Below the pieces are notes generated by a model that saw nothing but the letters and a program-made list of their open reading frames with translations, was not told where the DNA came from and ran no database searches. Below, one piece after another: positions 9,388 to 17,910 of a stretch of DNA of 64,000 nt. Both the position numbers and the translations under genes were made by a program. This stretch comes from Paludibacteraceae bacterium (GTDB lineage: Bacteria; Bacteroidota; Bacteroidia; Bacteroidales; Paludibacteraceae), in NCBI GenBank assembly GCA_017477325.1, contig JAFUWV010000009.1:20398-84397 (forward strand), read 5' to 3'. The first letter of the stretch is position 1. Every line of letters begins with the position of its first letter.

Positions 9388-9996
9388 TTGTCCGATTATC
9401 CATCTATATTACTTGAGAATGCTGTCAATCAGTTCTCAACTCTTCCGGGTCTTGGCAGAAAAACAGCCTTGAGGCTTGTGCTTCATCTGCTTCGTCAGCC
9501 GGAGAGGGAGGTGGAAGCGTTTTCCGATTCGCTGACCCGCCTGAAGAAAGAAGTGCATTATTGCAGAATATGTCACAACATATCTGACACGGAGGTATGT
9601 CCTATATGTCAGTCCACCCGCCGGGACCGTCAGACGGTGTGTGTGGTGGAGAATATTCAGGACGTGATGTCGGTAGAGAAAACCGGTCAGTACAACGGAC
9701 TGTATCACGTACTTGGCGGAATCATCTCGCCGATGGATGGCATCGGACCGAAAGATATAGAGATAGACTCGCTTGTCGCCCGCATAGAGCCGGAGCAAAT
9801 ACGTGAGGTGATACTGGCTTTGCCGACCACCATGGAGGGTGACACCACCAATTTCTACATCTATCGCCGCCTGGCGCAGACGGGAGTGCGTGTGTCGCAG
9901 ATAGCACGCGGTATGGCTATCGGCAACGAACTGGAATATACCGATGAGATAACGCTCGGTCGCTCAATACTGAACCGGACGGAGTTTAGAGGTTAA
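9388..9996 (+). CDS. recR: recombination mediator protein RecR
   Basis: A 202-residue RecR, acting with RecF/RecO to load RecA at gapped DNA. The helix-hairpin-helix [10 protein letters not shown] is at 21-30. The zinc finger is C59-x2-C62-x8-C71-x2-C74, and the Toprim domain ([13 protein letters not shown], about 85-97) includes the typical LGG..SP.DGIGP loop at 109-121. Length and order are those of the family. The start appears to be TTG: the translated [13 protein letters not shown] matches the usual RecR N-terminus and no ATG lies nearby in frame. A rare start codon may keep expression low. Confidence 0.95.
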   Translation: MSDYPSILLENAVNQFSTLPGLGRKTALRLVLHLLRQPEREVEAFSDSLTRLKKEVHYCRICHNISDTEVCPICQSTRRDRQTVCVVENIQDVMSVEKTGQYNGLYHVLGGIISPMDGIGPKDIEIDSLVARIEPEQIREVILALPTTMEGDTTNFYIYRRLAQTGVRVSQIARGMAIGNELEYTDEITLGRSILNRTEFRG

Positions 9997-9998
9997 TA

Positions 9999-10019
9999 TA
10001 ATGCATAATTCATAATTGA
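9999..10019. repeat. ATTATGCAT-family intergenic repeat
   Basis: A short AT-rich word (ATGCATAATTCATAATT) of a family also seen at 25866, 27363, 27562, 48356, 49357, 55674 and 60690. It fills the gap between recR and the next gene. Confidence 0.7.
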
Positions 10020-10023
10020 TATC

Positions 10024-10488
10024 ATGGAAAAGAAAATCAATCTTACGATCAATTGCGTGTATTACGGGTTTTATGTGCTTGTTGCAGCAGCGGCAGGACT
10101 GATGTGGTATATGGTGAAAAACCAATTGATAGATGTCGTTCTGCCTCAGACAACGGCAGGTCAAGCAATTCAGTACGTAGTAATCTGCTATGTGATAGCC
10201 TCAGTTGCAGGCGGATTGTATGGTTTCAAGAAGATAATAGACAAGGCCAAGACAACGCTAACCGACAAAGATATGCTTCTGCAGAAGTATCGGAACTGGG
10301 GCATTGCGCGAATAAGCGTGATAGGAGTAGGGGCAGTGATAGGTATAATTGCCTTCTACCTGATGGGAGGCTACACCTCAATGCTCTGGTGCGCAGGCAT
10401 TTCGCTGATAGGTCTATACTTCTGCAAACCCACCATGAGAAAGATGGAGATAGAACTATCCACTGAAGGCGAGCAACCAATGATATAA
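10024..10488 (+). CDS. four-helix membrane protein of unknown function
   Basis: A 154-residue inner-membrane protein not recognised as a named family. Hydrophobic segments lie at about 10-28, 46-64, 96-114 and 117-135. A charged cytoplasmic loop (KKIIDKAKTTLTDKDMLLQKYRNW) lies between the second and third. It follows recR by 28 bases, so it is likely cotranscribed. No catalytic motif is visible. Codon use is like the housekeeping neighbours, which argues for a resident gene. Confidence 0.65.
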   Translation: MEKKINLTINCVYYGFYVLVAAAAGLMWYMVKNQLIDVVLPQTTAGQAIQYVVICYVIASVAGGLYGFKKIIDKAKTTLTDKDMLLQKYRNWGIARISVIGVGAVIGIIAFYLMGGYTSMLWCAGISLIGLYFCKPTMRKMEIELSTEGEQPMI

Positions 10489-10500
10489 ACTAAAATGCGT

Positions 10501-10600
10501 AAGCTCTTAACTTATAACTCTTAACTTATAACTTCTCTCCACGGCTATGCCGATCGTTCCGAGCATAGCGAGGATAAGAACTCTCAACTCTCAACTAAAT
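10501..10600. repeat. mixed phrase-like repeats (CTTAACTTATAA, GATCGTTC..GATAAG)
   Basis: Contains tandem CTTAACTTATAACT words, then one copy of the GATCGTTC element (10539-10580: cacggctatgccgatcgttc and gaggataagaac), then CTCTCAACTCTCAAC. The same element recurs at 24424, 24480, 50801, 55760 and 62518. Confidence 0.7.
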
Positions 10601-10601
10601 A

Positions 10602-11018
10602 ATGATTATCGCAGTAGATTTCGACGGAACAATAGTAACTCACGAGTATCCCCGCATTGGCAAACCGATACCTTTTGCCATAGAGACCCTCAGGAAACTT
10701 CAGCAGGAAGACCATCATCAGATTATCCTCTGGTCGGTGCGTGAAGGAGAACTGCTGCAAGAGGCAGTGGAGTATTGCAAGTCGCGCGGACTGGAGTTTT
10801 ATGCAGTAAACAGCAACTATCCGGAGGAAACAGACGAGCACAATGCTCCCCGCAAGATAAATGCAGACTTGTGGATTGACGACAAGAACCTGGGCGGTCT
10901 GCCCGACTGGGGAGTCATCTATCAGATGGTACACTCCGGCAATCCACACAGACCATTCTCCGCAGAGAGTGTTGCTGCAGGTCAGAAAAAAGGGTTCTTC
11001 TCAATATTCAGAAAATAA
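10602..11018 (+). CDS. HAD-superfamily hydrolase (BT0820-like)
   Basis: A 138-residue single-domain HAD protein. The nucleophile motif DFDGT is at 6-10, motif II is IILWSVREGE (42-51, with Ser45), and the acidic motif ADLWIDDKNLGG is near the C-terminus. The length and the DDKNLGG ending resemble the short Bacteroidota HAD proteins typified by BT0820, presumed phosphatases of unknown substrate. The GNAT gene begins immediately after its stop, so the two are cotranscribed. Being small, it lacks a cap domain. Confidence 0.75.
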   Translation: MIIAVDFDGTIVTHEYPRIGKPIPFAIETLRKLQQEDHHQIILWSVREGELLQEAVEYCKSRGLEFYAVNSNYPEETDEHNAPRKINADLWIDDKNLGGLPDWGVIYQMVHSGNPHRPFSAESVAAGQKKGFFSIFRK

Positions 11019-11019
11019 G

Positions 11020-11523
11020 GTGCTTCAGACTGACGACATATCACTACGTAAGGTAGAGCCGCAGGACTTGCCGTATCTTTATCAATGGGAGAACGACTCA
11101 TTGTCGTGGGCAGACTCTGACACGCATAATCCGCTCTCGCAGAAAGACTTGCGCGACTACATAGAGTCCTCTACCGGCGATATATACAAAGACGGGCAAC
11201 TGAGGCTGATAATTGAAGCAAAGCAGGGCTTAACGCTGGGTTGTATAGATTTGTTCGACCTTGATATTCATAACCGCAAGGCAGCAGTAGGCATGTATCT
11301 TGCCAAGGATGCACGCGGCAAAGGAGTAGGGAAGACAGCGGTAAGACTGCTGGAGGAATATGCATTCCGGTTTCTCAATCTGAGAATGTTGTATATCTTT
11401 GTCGCGGAAAACAACATTGCCTGCATACGCTTGTTCAGCAGTCTTGGTTGGAAACAGACAGCCCATCTGCGGGAATGGCTCAATACGGGCGACGTGATAG
11501 TGCTGCAACGTATGAGACCATAA
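11020..11523 (+). CDS. GNAT-family N-acetyltransferase (SpeG/RimJ-like)
   Basis: A 167-residue acetyl-CoA-dependent acyltransferase. It has the RimJ/SpeG N-terminal pattern ISLRKVEPQDLPYLYQWEND, the acetyl-CoA loop ARGKGVGKTA, and the C-terminal ENNIACIRLFSSLGWKQTA typical of the fold. The start is taken as GTG at 11020, one base after the HAD stop. An ATG at 10861 would overlap the HAD gene for over 150 bases and encode an unrelated sequence. The substrate cannot be read; spermidine- or protein-N-terminal acetylation are family possibilities. Confidence 0.8.
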   Translation: MLQTDDISLRKVEPQDLPYLYQWENDSLSWADSDTHNPLSQKDLRDYIESSTGDIYKDGQLRLIIEAKQGLTLGCIDLFDLDIHNRKAAVGMYLAKDARGKGVGKTAVRLLEEYAFRFLNLRMLYIFVAENNIACIRLFSSLGWKQTAHLREWLNTGDVIVLQRMRP

Positions 11524-11925
11524 AATTCCGAGTGAATGTATCTGTATTCCGGCAGAACAAATGCAGCCGGTCTTCGCGGTCTGGCTACAGTGAATAATGT
11601 TCATGGATGCATATTCTTGCCGGATGACTGGTCACTTCCTGCCGGCCTCAGTTTTACAGCAGATGCAAAAAATTGGGCTAATACGTACTCAACTTCAGAT
11701 TGGGCTAAGATGGAGCAGAATGGTGCGGTATTCTTGCCTGCTGCAGGCATGCGTACGGATAAGACTGTGAATAATGTGGATGCATTCGGCCACTATTGGA
11801 GCTCTACGCTGAAATCCTCTACGGATGTACCTTACATCTTGAATTTCAATACGAGTGGCATCTATCCTGATGACACCAGTTTTCAATACAATGGTAATAG
11901 TGTGCGTGTCGTGAAAGATTTATAG
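11524..11925 (+). pseudogene. C-terminal remnant of a Bacteroidota FISUMP-type surface protein
   Basis: From 11536 the frame encodes about 129 residues (YLYSGRTNA, LRGLATVNNVHGCIFLPDDW, GAVFLPAAGMR, GHYWSST) matching the C-terminal half of exported Bacteroidota proteins of the FISUMP/major-paralogous-domain type. The same frame reads one codon further back through a TGA at 11533-11535, where homologues have Trp (..SEW.YLYSGRTNA). The N-terminal half is absent because the GNAT stop is at 11521-11523. There is no signal peptide or ribosome site. It is therefore a decayed fragment; translation from the ATG at 11536 as a free domain is unlikely. Confidence 0.65.
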
Positions 11926-11946
11926 TGCTTTGTAGCATCATAAACA

Positions 11947-11978
11947 CAGGGTGGCAGTCCGATGAGACTGCCACCCTG
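11947..11978 (+). terminator. strong intrinsic terminator, probably shared by convergent operons
   Basis: A perfect 13-base-pair stem (CAGGGTGGCAGTC with GACTGCCACCCTG) and a six-base loop are followed by TTTGTTTG on the plus strand. It lies between the GNAT/remnant end and the convergent end of gcvT, so it may stop transcription from both sides. Confidence 0.85.
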
Positions 11979-12012
11979 TTTGTTTGGGTTGCGATACCTG
12001 CAAGTTGTTTTG

Positions 12013-13086
12013 TCAGACAATCTTTGCCGGTATCAGTTTCTCGCGTATCTTTATGTAGATGACGGTCTCTTTCTTTGAATACTCGGTCTTTACGTATCCC
12101 ATACCGATACCTGTGCGGGTGCCCGGGAGCATGATGCCCGAGGTGACATTGCCGATCATCACGCCTTCTGCATCGCAAATCTCATAGCCATGACGGGGAA
12201 TACCGCGCTCTGTCAGGCAGAAATGCACTAATTTGCGCTTTACGCCTTCCTGCTTCTGCTTCATGAGATACTCTTTGTCGATGAAGTCTTTGCCATCCAC
12301 AAACTTGGTTATCCAGCCGAGTCCTGCCTCCAGAGGCGAGGTGGTGTCGTCGATGTCGTTGCCATAGAGGCAATACCACTTCTCCAAGCGCAGAGAGTCG
12401 CGTGCTCCGAGACCTATAGGCTGCAGTCCGTAGTCTTTTCCTACTTCGAACAGTGCGTCCCAGATCTGCTTTGCATGCTCGGGGTAGAAATACAACTCGA
12501 ACCCGCCTGCACCCGTGTAACCTGTGTTGCTGATGATGACCGGTTGCACTCCTGCAAAACTCCACTCCCTGAACGAGTAGTAAGGGATGGAACTCAGGTC
12601 GAGGTCAGTCAGTTTCTGCAGCATCTCTGTCGCCTTTGGTCCTTGCACGGCAAGTTGTGCCATGCGGTCGGAGGCATTCTCGAGTTTGCAGCCGAACTGT
12701 TCGTTCTGAAGGTTGACCCATGCCCAGTCCTTGTCGATATTCGATGCGTTGACTACAAGCAGATATTTGGTAGTGCTGTATTTGTACACTATCAGGTCGT
12801 CCACAATACCGCCTTTGCCGTTTGGGAAACAGTTGTATTGTGCCTTGCCTGCTTCCAGTTTTGAGATGTCGTTGGAGCAGATGTACTGCAGCAGGTCGAG
12901 AGCACGCTCGCCCTTCACCCAGAACTCGCCCATGTGGCTGACGTCGAACACTCCCACGCCCTGGCGCACGCAGAGGTGCTCCTGAGTGATTCCTGTGGGG
13001 TACTCGATAGGCATGTTATAGCCTGCAAACTCGTGCATCTTTGCACCGAGTGCTATATGTGTCGCTGTAAACGGAGTCTCTTTCAT
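12013..13086 (-). CDS. gcvT: glycine cleavage system aminomethyltransferase (T-protein)
   Basis: A 357-residue T-protein that moves the methylene group from the aminomethyl-lipoyl H-protein to tetrahydrofolate, releasing ammonia. Family signatures are [11 protein letters not shown] near residue 20, [12 protein letters not shown] at 44-55, the [18 protein letters not shown] segment (about 82-99), and [33 protein letters not shown] and the ending [17 protein letters not shown] follow. It is the last gene of a leftward operon, 12 bases after pepT, and ends before the 11947 terminator. No P or H protein gene is in the window. Confidence 0.95.
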   Translation of the reverse strand: MKETPFTATHIALGAKMHEFAGYNMPIEYPTGITQEHLCVRQGVGVFDVSHMGEFWVKGERALDLLQYICSNDISKLEAGKAQYNCFPNGKGGIVDDLIVYKYSTTKYLLVVNASNIDKDWAWVNLQNEQFGCKLENASDRMAQLAVQGPKATEMLQKLTDLDLSSIPYYSFREWSFAGVQPVIISNTGYTGAGGFELYFYPEHAKQIWDALFEVGKDYGLQPIGLGARDSLRLEKWYCLYGNDIDDTTSPLEAGLGWITKFVDGKDFIDKEYLMKQKQEGVKRKLVHFCLTERGIPRHGYEICDAEGVMIGNVTSGIMLPGTRTGIGMGYVKTEYSKKETVIYIKIREKLIPAKIV

Positions 13087-13098
13087 GATGTTTAACGT

Positions 13099-14313
13099 TT
13101 AAACAAGAGTAATTATTTTGAGAATTACATTCATTGCAGCCTCCATAGACTGAATTGGTACATACTCAAATCTGCTATGGAAATTCTCGCCACCGGCGAA
13201 GATGTTGGGGCAGGGCAGTCCTTCGAAACTCAGCCGTGCGCCGTCGGTGCCACCGCGTATAGGCTGCACCTTGGGTTTCACACCTGCTTCTGTCATTGCT
13301 TTCTTTGCCAGTTCCACCACGTGCATCACGGGCTGAATCTTCTCAAGCATGTTGTAGTATTGGTCGCGAAGCTGTACCTCTACCGTACCCTCGCCGTATT
13401 CGCGGTTCATTTTCTCGGCAAGACACTCAATCTCACGCTTGCGGCTCTCGAAGCGGGTGCGGTCGTGGTCACGGATGATATAGCTCAGAGTGGCCTCCTC
13501 CACGGTGCCTTGCATGCCTACCAGATGATAGAATCCCTCATAGCCCTGAGTGTGCGCAGGCGTCTCCCACAGGGGCAGAGTCTGGGCAAACTCGGTAGCC
13601 ATAAGCATGGCATTCTTCATCTTCCGGTATGCTGAGCCGGGATGGACATTCACGCCTTTGAAGATCAGTTTGCATCCGGCAGCATTGAAGTTTTCGTACT
13701 CCAGTTCGCCAATGGTGCCTCCGTCCATGGTGTAAGCCCAGTCGGCACCGAACTTCTTGACATCGAAGTGGTCGGCACCACACCCTATCTCTTCGTCAGG
13801 AGTGAAGCCGATGCGAATCTTGCCGTGCTTTATCTCCGGGTGCTCTAGCAGATACTCCATGGCGGTGATAATCTCTGCCACACCTGCTTTGTCGTCAGCA
13901 CCAAGCAAGGTGGTGCCGTCGGTGAAGATGATGTCGTTGCCGATATATCGCTTTATCTCAGGATATTTCTCCACCTCAAGCACGATGTTCTTCTCGGCAT
14001 TGAGCATCACGTCGCCCCCCTGGTAGTTGCTCACGATGAACGGACGTATGTCTTTGCCGGAAGCATCGGGCGATGTGTCCATGTGCGCAATGAAGCCGAT
14101 GACAGGTTTCTGCTCCGTAGTGTTGGCGGGCAGAGTAGCCATCAGGTAGCCGTTCTCGTCGAGCGACACATCCTCCATACCCATCGCAGCCAACTCGTCA
14201 CGCAGAGCACGCGCCAGCACCATCTGCCCGGGGGTGGATGGTGTGGTGCCTGTGTTCTCGTCGGATGTTGTGTGGAACGACACGTATCTGAGAAATCGTT
14301 CTGTAATGTTCAT
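13099..14313 (-). CDS. pepT: peptidase T (tripeptide aminopeptidase)
   Basis: A 404-residue M20B di-zinc aminopeptidase. Zinc and catalytic motifs are [13 protein letters not shown] (about 74-86), [15 protein letters not shown] with the bridging Asp, [13 protein letters not shown] with the general-base Glu-Glu pair, the [17 protein letters not shown] region and the closing [27 protein letters not shown]. Length is normal. It removes N-terminal residues from tripeptides in the cytoplasm. It sits between the lipoprotein and gcvT with short gaps, so it is cotranscribed with them. Confidence 0.95.
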   Translation of the reverse strand: MNITERFLRYVSFHTTSDENTGTTPSTPGQMVLARALRDELAAMGMEDVSLDENGYLMATLPANTTEQKPVIGFIAHMDTSPDASGKDIRPFIVSNYQGGDVMLNAEKNIVLEVEKYPEIKRYIGNDIIFTDGTTLLGADDKAGVAEIITAMEYLLEHPEIKHGKIRIGFTPDEEIGCGADHFDVKKFGADWAYTMDGGTIGELEYENFNAAGCKLIFKGVNVHPGSAYRKMKNAMLMATEFAQTLPLWETPAHTQGYEGFYHLVGMQGTVEEATLSYIIRDHDRTRFESRKREIECLAEKMNREYGEGTVEVQLRDQYYNMLEKIQPVMHVVELAKKAMTEAGVKPKVQPIRGGTDGARLSFEGLPCPNIFAGGENFHSRFEYVPIQSMEAAMNVILKIITLV

Positions 14314-14328
14314 AGCGGTTGACTCGGC

Positions 14329-14841
14329 TTACTTCTTGAACATGCTGATGATGTTGGTAACGCTGTTTGCAACGTTCTGTACTTCGGTTGCAGTAGCCTG
14401 GCCTTTCTGCATAGCGCTCTGCAGTTCGTTAACCTTGGTCTCTTCCATCATGTCTGACAGACTGTCGGTGATGGTGCCGGCATTCACTTCATCGATATTG
14501 ATAGAGTTGGCAATCATACCTTTGATGAAGCTCTGACGATACTCTTTGTTCGACTTGTTGTTGTAAACCTGCTGTGCTGCACCTACGAGGTTGAGCATCT
14601 GGGCAATGTTCATGATGTTGGTCATGTCCAGTTTGCCGTCTGCCTTGTACTGGGCAGCGAGGTTCTCAAGTGCCATACCTGCGTTTTTACCCATCTGTAC
14701 GCCGTCAGCCGTAGTTGCTGTGGCGGTTGTGGTGGTAGCGGTTGTTGACGTTGTGTTGTTAGTTGTTGCGCTCTTGCCGAATCCGCAAGATGTGAGCACC
14801 AGAGCTGCTACAGCCGATGCCAGGATGATAGTTTTTTTCAT
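14329..14841 (-). CDS. lipoprotein of unknown function with Thr-rich linker
   Basis: A 170-residue lipoprotein. The signal peptide ends in the lipobox LTSC at 18-21, so it is lipid-anchored. A low-complexity Thr/Ala linker spans about 26-49, followed by a helical domain containing LDMTNIMNIAQMLNLVGAAQQVYNNKSNKEYRQ, with no recognised family. The start at 14841 overlaps the stop of the dehydrogenase as ATGA; the longer frame to 14931 lies inside that gene and is rejected. The position after the Cys lacks the acidic residues often used for surface export in Bacteroidota, so it probably faces the periplasm. Confidence 0.75.
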   Translation of the reverse strand: MKKTIILASAVAALVLTSCGFGKSATTNNTTSTTATTTTATATTADGVQMGKNAGMALENLAAQYKADGKLDMTNIMNIAQMLNLVGAAQQVYNNKSNKEYRQSFIKGMIANSINIDEVNAGTITDSLSDMMEETKVNELQSAMQKGQATATEVQNVANSVTNIISMFKK

Positions 14842-15800
14842 AAAACTGAATTTAATAAGTGAATATTGTTGTTTATAAAGTTCTGTATGTTTTCGCTGAC
14901 ACACCTGCACATGCTTATTCTGCCTTCCCATGTGCCGGTGCCGATATGCGGCGAGAGTACTACATTGTCCATTTCCAGCAGTCCATGCGATATATGCGGT
15001 TCGTTTTCGTATACATCGAGCGCTGCTCCGGCTATCTGCTTTGTCCGCAGTGCCTCAATCAATGCCGTTTCGTCAACATGCGCACCGCGGGCAGTGTTCA
15101 GCAGAAGTGCCGATGGGCGCATCATTGCCAGTGTCTCTTTATTAATAAGGTGATGTACTTGAGGAGTGTAGGGCAGGTTGAGCGACACCACGTCGGCAGT
15201 ACTGAGCAGTTCTTCAAGACTGACATATCTGGCGTTGTACAGATGCTCTGTCTCGTCAGGCAGGCGGTGGCGGTTGTGATAGATTATCTTCATTCCTCCT
15301 GCCACGGCACGCCGGGCCAGTGCCTGACCGATGTTTCCCATGCCTACTATTCCCAGAGTCTTGCCGTAGAGCTGTGTTCCGAGGTTCTGCATCACTCCGA
15401 ATCGTATCCCGTCATACTCAGGCATACGCAGGCGCCGGTCAAGTTCGGCAGTGCGGTGGGCAAGCGCATTGAGCAGTGCCCATGCGTGCTCCGCCGTAGG
15501 CTCTATCACGGGTTCGGGCGTATTGGTCACCATGATGCCGTGCTCGCGGCAGTAGTCTGTCGGCAGGTTGTTGTACCCGCTGCCGAAATTGGCAATCAGC
15601 CTGAGCCGCTGAGCCTTCAGAAGCAGGTCTTGGGGCACAGCATAGTCGAAAGTGGATACTAAGATATCCGCTTCCGGAAGCAACCGCGCCAGTTCCTCAT
15701 GCGTGAAATATGACTGACTTGCTTTAGGAATCACCAGCCGGTGAGCCTGCAAATCATCAAAGCCCTTTTCGGGAAGATATGTAGTAAACAGAATATTCAT
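14838..15800 (-). CDS. D-isomer-specific 2-hydroxyacid dehydrogenase
   Basis: A 320-residue NAD-dependent dehydrogenase of the glycerate/phosphoglycerate family. The dinucleotide loop is LGIVGMGNIGQALARR (about 149-164). The catalytic Arg lies in NTARGAHVDE, and the Glu and His in DVYENEP and SPHIGTGT. The ligand site is ANFGSGYNNLP. Having no ACT domain, it is not a regulated SerA; glycerate/hydroxypyruvate reductase or a similar 2-ketoacid reductase is more likely. It is the first gene of the leftward operon ending with gcvT, and its promoter is in the divergent region 15801-15885. Confidence 0.85.
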   Translation of the reverse strand: MNILFTTYLPEKGFDDLQAHRLVIPKASQSYFTHEELARLLPEADILVSTFDYAVPQDLLLKAQRLRLIANFGSGYNNLPTDYCREHGIMVTNTPEPVIEPTAEHAWALLNALAHRTAELDRRLRMPEYDGIRFGVMQNLGTQLYGKTLGIVGMGNIGQALARRAVAGGMKIIYHNRHRLPDETEHLYNARYVSLEELLSTADVVSLNLPYTPQVHHLINKETLAMMRPSALLLNTARGAHVDETALIEALRTKQIAGAALDVYENEPHISHGLLEMDNVVLSPHIGTGTWEGRISMCRCVSENIQNFINNNIHLLNSVL

Positions 15801-15811
15801 AAAAATCCATG

Positions 15812-15819
15812 CAAAGTTA
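15812..15819 (-). promoter_or_regulatory. -7 box of the dehydrogenase-lipoprotein-pepT-gcvT operon
   Basis: Minus-strand TAACTTTG (TAnnTTTG), 11 bases before the dehydrogenase start, with a TTTG about 18 bases further upstream at 15841-15838. The very short leader is notable. Confidence 0.5.
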
Positions 15820-15851
15820 CAACTTTTTTCGCATATTCAAAATAAAAACCG

Positions 15852-15859
15852 TATCTTTG
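15852..15859 (+). promoter_or_regulatory. -7 box upstream of the C_GCAxxG_C_C gene and lpdA
   Basis: TATCTTTG (TAnnTTTG) 27 bases before the ATG at 15886. It is divergent with the -7 box at 15812-15819, so one short region drives two operons. Confidence 0.55.
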
Positions 15860-15885
15860 CACAGATTTTCAGAAAACGTATATTT

Positions 15886-16326
15886 ATGCAAATCTCGGAA
15901 GCGGAAATACAGAAGCGCGTAGAACGGGCAGCACTGCTGCGTGAGCAGGGGTTCAACTGCTCTCAGGCGGTGTTTGCCTCGTGTGCCGACCTGTACGGAA
16001 TCGACGAGCGGACAGCACTCAGAGTGTCGGCCTCGTTTGGCGGCGGCATAGGTCAGATGCGCCAGACATGCGGAGCCGCATGCGGCATGTTCATGTTGGC
16101 AGGAATGGAGAACGGCAATGCGGAGCCTGGCCAACCTCAGGCCAAACAAGCCAACTACCGCCTTGTGCAGCGTCTGGCGGCAGACTTCTCAGAGCACAAC
16201 GGAGGCATAATCTGTGCCGACCTGCTCGGGCTCAATACTGCAGATGGCCCTCGTCAGAAACGTCCCTGCAAGGAGATGATAAAAGACGCTGTCCGTCAGT
16301 ATCTGACGAAAGTGAACGGCGAATAG
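15886..16326 (+). CDS. C_GCAxxG_C_C family protein (probable redox protein)
   Basis: A 146-residue cytoplasmic protein with the family's Cys pattern: GFNCSQAVFASC, then TCGAACGMFMLAG (the GCAxxG core), and a late Cys in IICADLLG and PCKEM. The family has conserved cysteines suggesting metal or redox function, but no defined reaction. It is followed 33 bases later by lpdA, also a thiol-redox enzyme, so cotranscription is likely. Translation starts 27 bases after a -7 box. Confidence 0.8.
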   Translation: MQISEAEIQKRVERAALLREQGFNCSQAVFASCADLYGIDERTALRVSASFGGGIGQMRQTCGAACGMFMLAGMENGNAEPGQPQAKQANYRLVQRLAADFSEHNGGIICADLLGLNTADGPRQKRPCKEMIKDAVRQYLTKVNGE

Positions 16327-16359
16327 TTAACAGTTGAATCATTTTAATCATTATATATC

Positions 16360-17748
16360 ATGTACAATCTCGCGATAATAGGCGGAGGACCTGCCGGCTA
16401 TACTGCTGCAGCGGAAGCCTCGGAGGCAGGCATGCAGGTGGTTCTGTTTGAGAAAGACACGCTCGGTGGCACGTGCCTCAACATAGGCTGTATCCCGACC
16501 AAGACACTCCTGTATAGTGCCAAACAATACTACAATGCAAAGAACTCCTTGAAGTATGGTGTTGCCGCGGAAAATGTCAGTTTCGACTATCAGAAGATGC
16601 AGCAGCGCAAGCAGAAGGTGGTGCGCAAACTGGTGGCAGGAGTCCGGCAGAAGTTGCAGAACGGCAACTGCACCGTTGTCAGCGGTAGTGCCGAGATTGT
16701 TTCCCGCACCGACCTGAAGGTGGTTGTTGCCTGCAATGGCGGGCAATATGAGGCGGAGAACCTGCTGATATGCACAGGTTCGCAGAATTTCACTCCTCCC
16801 ATTCCCGGATTGAAAGACAATCCTGATGTGTGGGATTCTACCGATGCTCTCAATGCCAAAGAACTGCCCGGTAGCATACTGATTGTTGGCGGCGGAGTCA
16901 TCGGAATGGAGTTTGCAACACTCTATCATGAGCTGGGAGTCAGTGTCACCGTGGTTGAGGCTATGCCCCGCATTCTGCCTCTGCTCGACGGGGATTGCGT
17001 CAATATTCTGCTTGAGAAATACCGCAAACAAGGCATCAGCATATTAACTTCTACCAAGGTCAAGTCCGTTGAAGGCAATATTGTTACCATTGAGCCGCTT
17101 CAAACTGAGCAGACCTCTCAAACTTGTCAGACTGTGCAAGCTGATAAAATCCTTGTCTGTGTGGGGCGACGTGCCAACTTGCAAGGCCTTGAGGCACTGG
17201 CTGATTTGGAGTTGGAGCGCGGTGCGGTGAAGGTGAATGATTTCATGCAGACCAACCTCAGGAACGTCTATGCAGCCGGCGATGTCACAGGTAAGATTAT
17301 GCTTGCCCATGTGGCTTCCCGTCAGGCGGAAGTGGCAGTAGGCAGAATGCTCAAGCGCATACCGCTCCAGCGCATTGCATATAACGCTGTTCCCTCGGTT
17401 GTTTACACCAACCCTGAGATTGCTTCCGTAGGTCTTACCGAGGCCGACCTGACCGGCAAAGATTGTGTTCTGCCTATAGAATATGTGGCGAAGACTCTGC
17501 CAATGGCGTTCTCCGGCAGATTCGTAGCGGAAAACGAGGGCGAGAACGGACTTTGCAAAGTGATAATCGACAAGAAGAACCGCACTCTGCTTGGTGTCCA
17601 CATGATAGGCAATCCGTGTTCCGAATTCGTAGCTGCAGCCTCGTTTGCAGTGCGTATGGGCTACACTGTTGATGAGTTCAAGCAGGTCGTCTTCCCTCAT
17701 CCGACAGTGAGCGAGATACTCCGCGAAACAGTCACCAGTCACCCGTAA
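16360..17748 (+). CDS. lpdA: dihydrolipoyl dehydrogenase (E3 / L-protein)
   Basis: A 462-residue flavoprotein disulfide reductase that reoxidises lipoyl groups of 2-oxoacid dehydrogenases and the glycine cleavage system with NAD. The FAD loop is IIGGGPAGYTAA (7-18), and the redox pair Cys39/Cys44 sits in GGTCLNIGCIPTK. The NAD loop is VGGGVIGMEFA. YAAGDVTG and the C-terminal His-Glu active-site motif FPHPTVSEI follow. The protein ends VTSHP, where the last codons and the TAA stop are made of the GTAACC-type repeat that continues downstream. The E3 substrate complex is not in the window; gcvT lies about 3 kb to the left. Confidence 0.93.
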   Translation: MYNLAIIGGGPAGYTAAAEASEAGMQVVLFEKDTLGGTCLNIGCIPTKTLLYSAKQYYNAKNSLKYGVAAENVSFDYQKMQQRKQKVVRKLVAGVRQKLQNGNCTVVSGSAEIVSRTDLKVVVACNGGQYEAENLLICTGSQNFTPPIPGLKDNPDVWDSTDALNAKELPGSILIVGGGVIGMEFATLYHELGVSVTVVEAMPRILPLLDGDCVNILLEKYRKQGISILTSTKVKSVEGNIVTIEPLQTEQTSQTCQTVQADKILVCVGRRANLQGLEALADLELERGAVKVNDFMQTNLRNVYAAGDVTGKIMLAHVASRQAEVAVGRMLKRIPLQRIAYNAVPSVVYTNPEIASVGLTEADLTGKDCVLPIEYVAKTLPMAFSGRFVAENEGENGLCKVIIDKKNRTLLGVHMIGNPCSEFVAAASFAVRMGYTVDEFKQVVFPHPTVSEILRETVTSHP

Positions 17749-17909
17749 CCCATTTATCGTCCGGTGGACAAATCGCGGTGGAGTTACTCCACATCAAAGA
17801 GCGATTTAAGTGATGGTTGCGGCACAATTGCGAGGCTCCCGTAACCAGTAACCACTCACCAGTAACCAGTAACCAGTAACCATTCACCAGTAACCACTCA
17901 CCCATAACC
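17738..17909. repeat. GTAACC-family repeat block with ~60-base core element
   Basis: Alternating ACCAGTAACC, CACTCACC and CCCGTAACCC words surround a core reading catttatcgtccggtgg ... gatggttgcggcac, aattgcgaggctcccg. Relative to the copy at 20345 the core carries an extra stretch inside its ATCGTCC/GGACGAT palindrome (about 17770-17812). The block begins inside the lpdA stop region and ends at the mnmA start. Confidence 0.85.
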
Positions 17910-17910
17910 C

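Noticed and set aside
10861-11019. Longer start for the GNAT gene
   Set aside because: The extra 53 codons overlap the HAD gene and do not resemble acetyltransferases; GTG at 11020 fits better.
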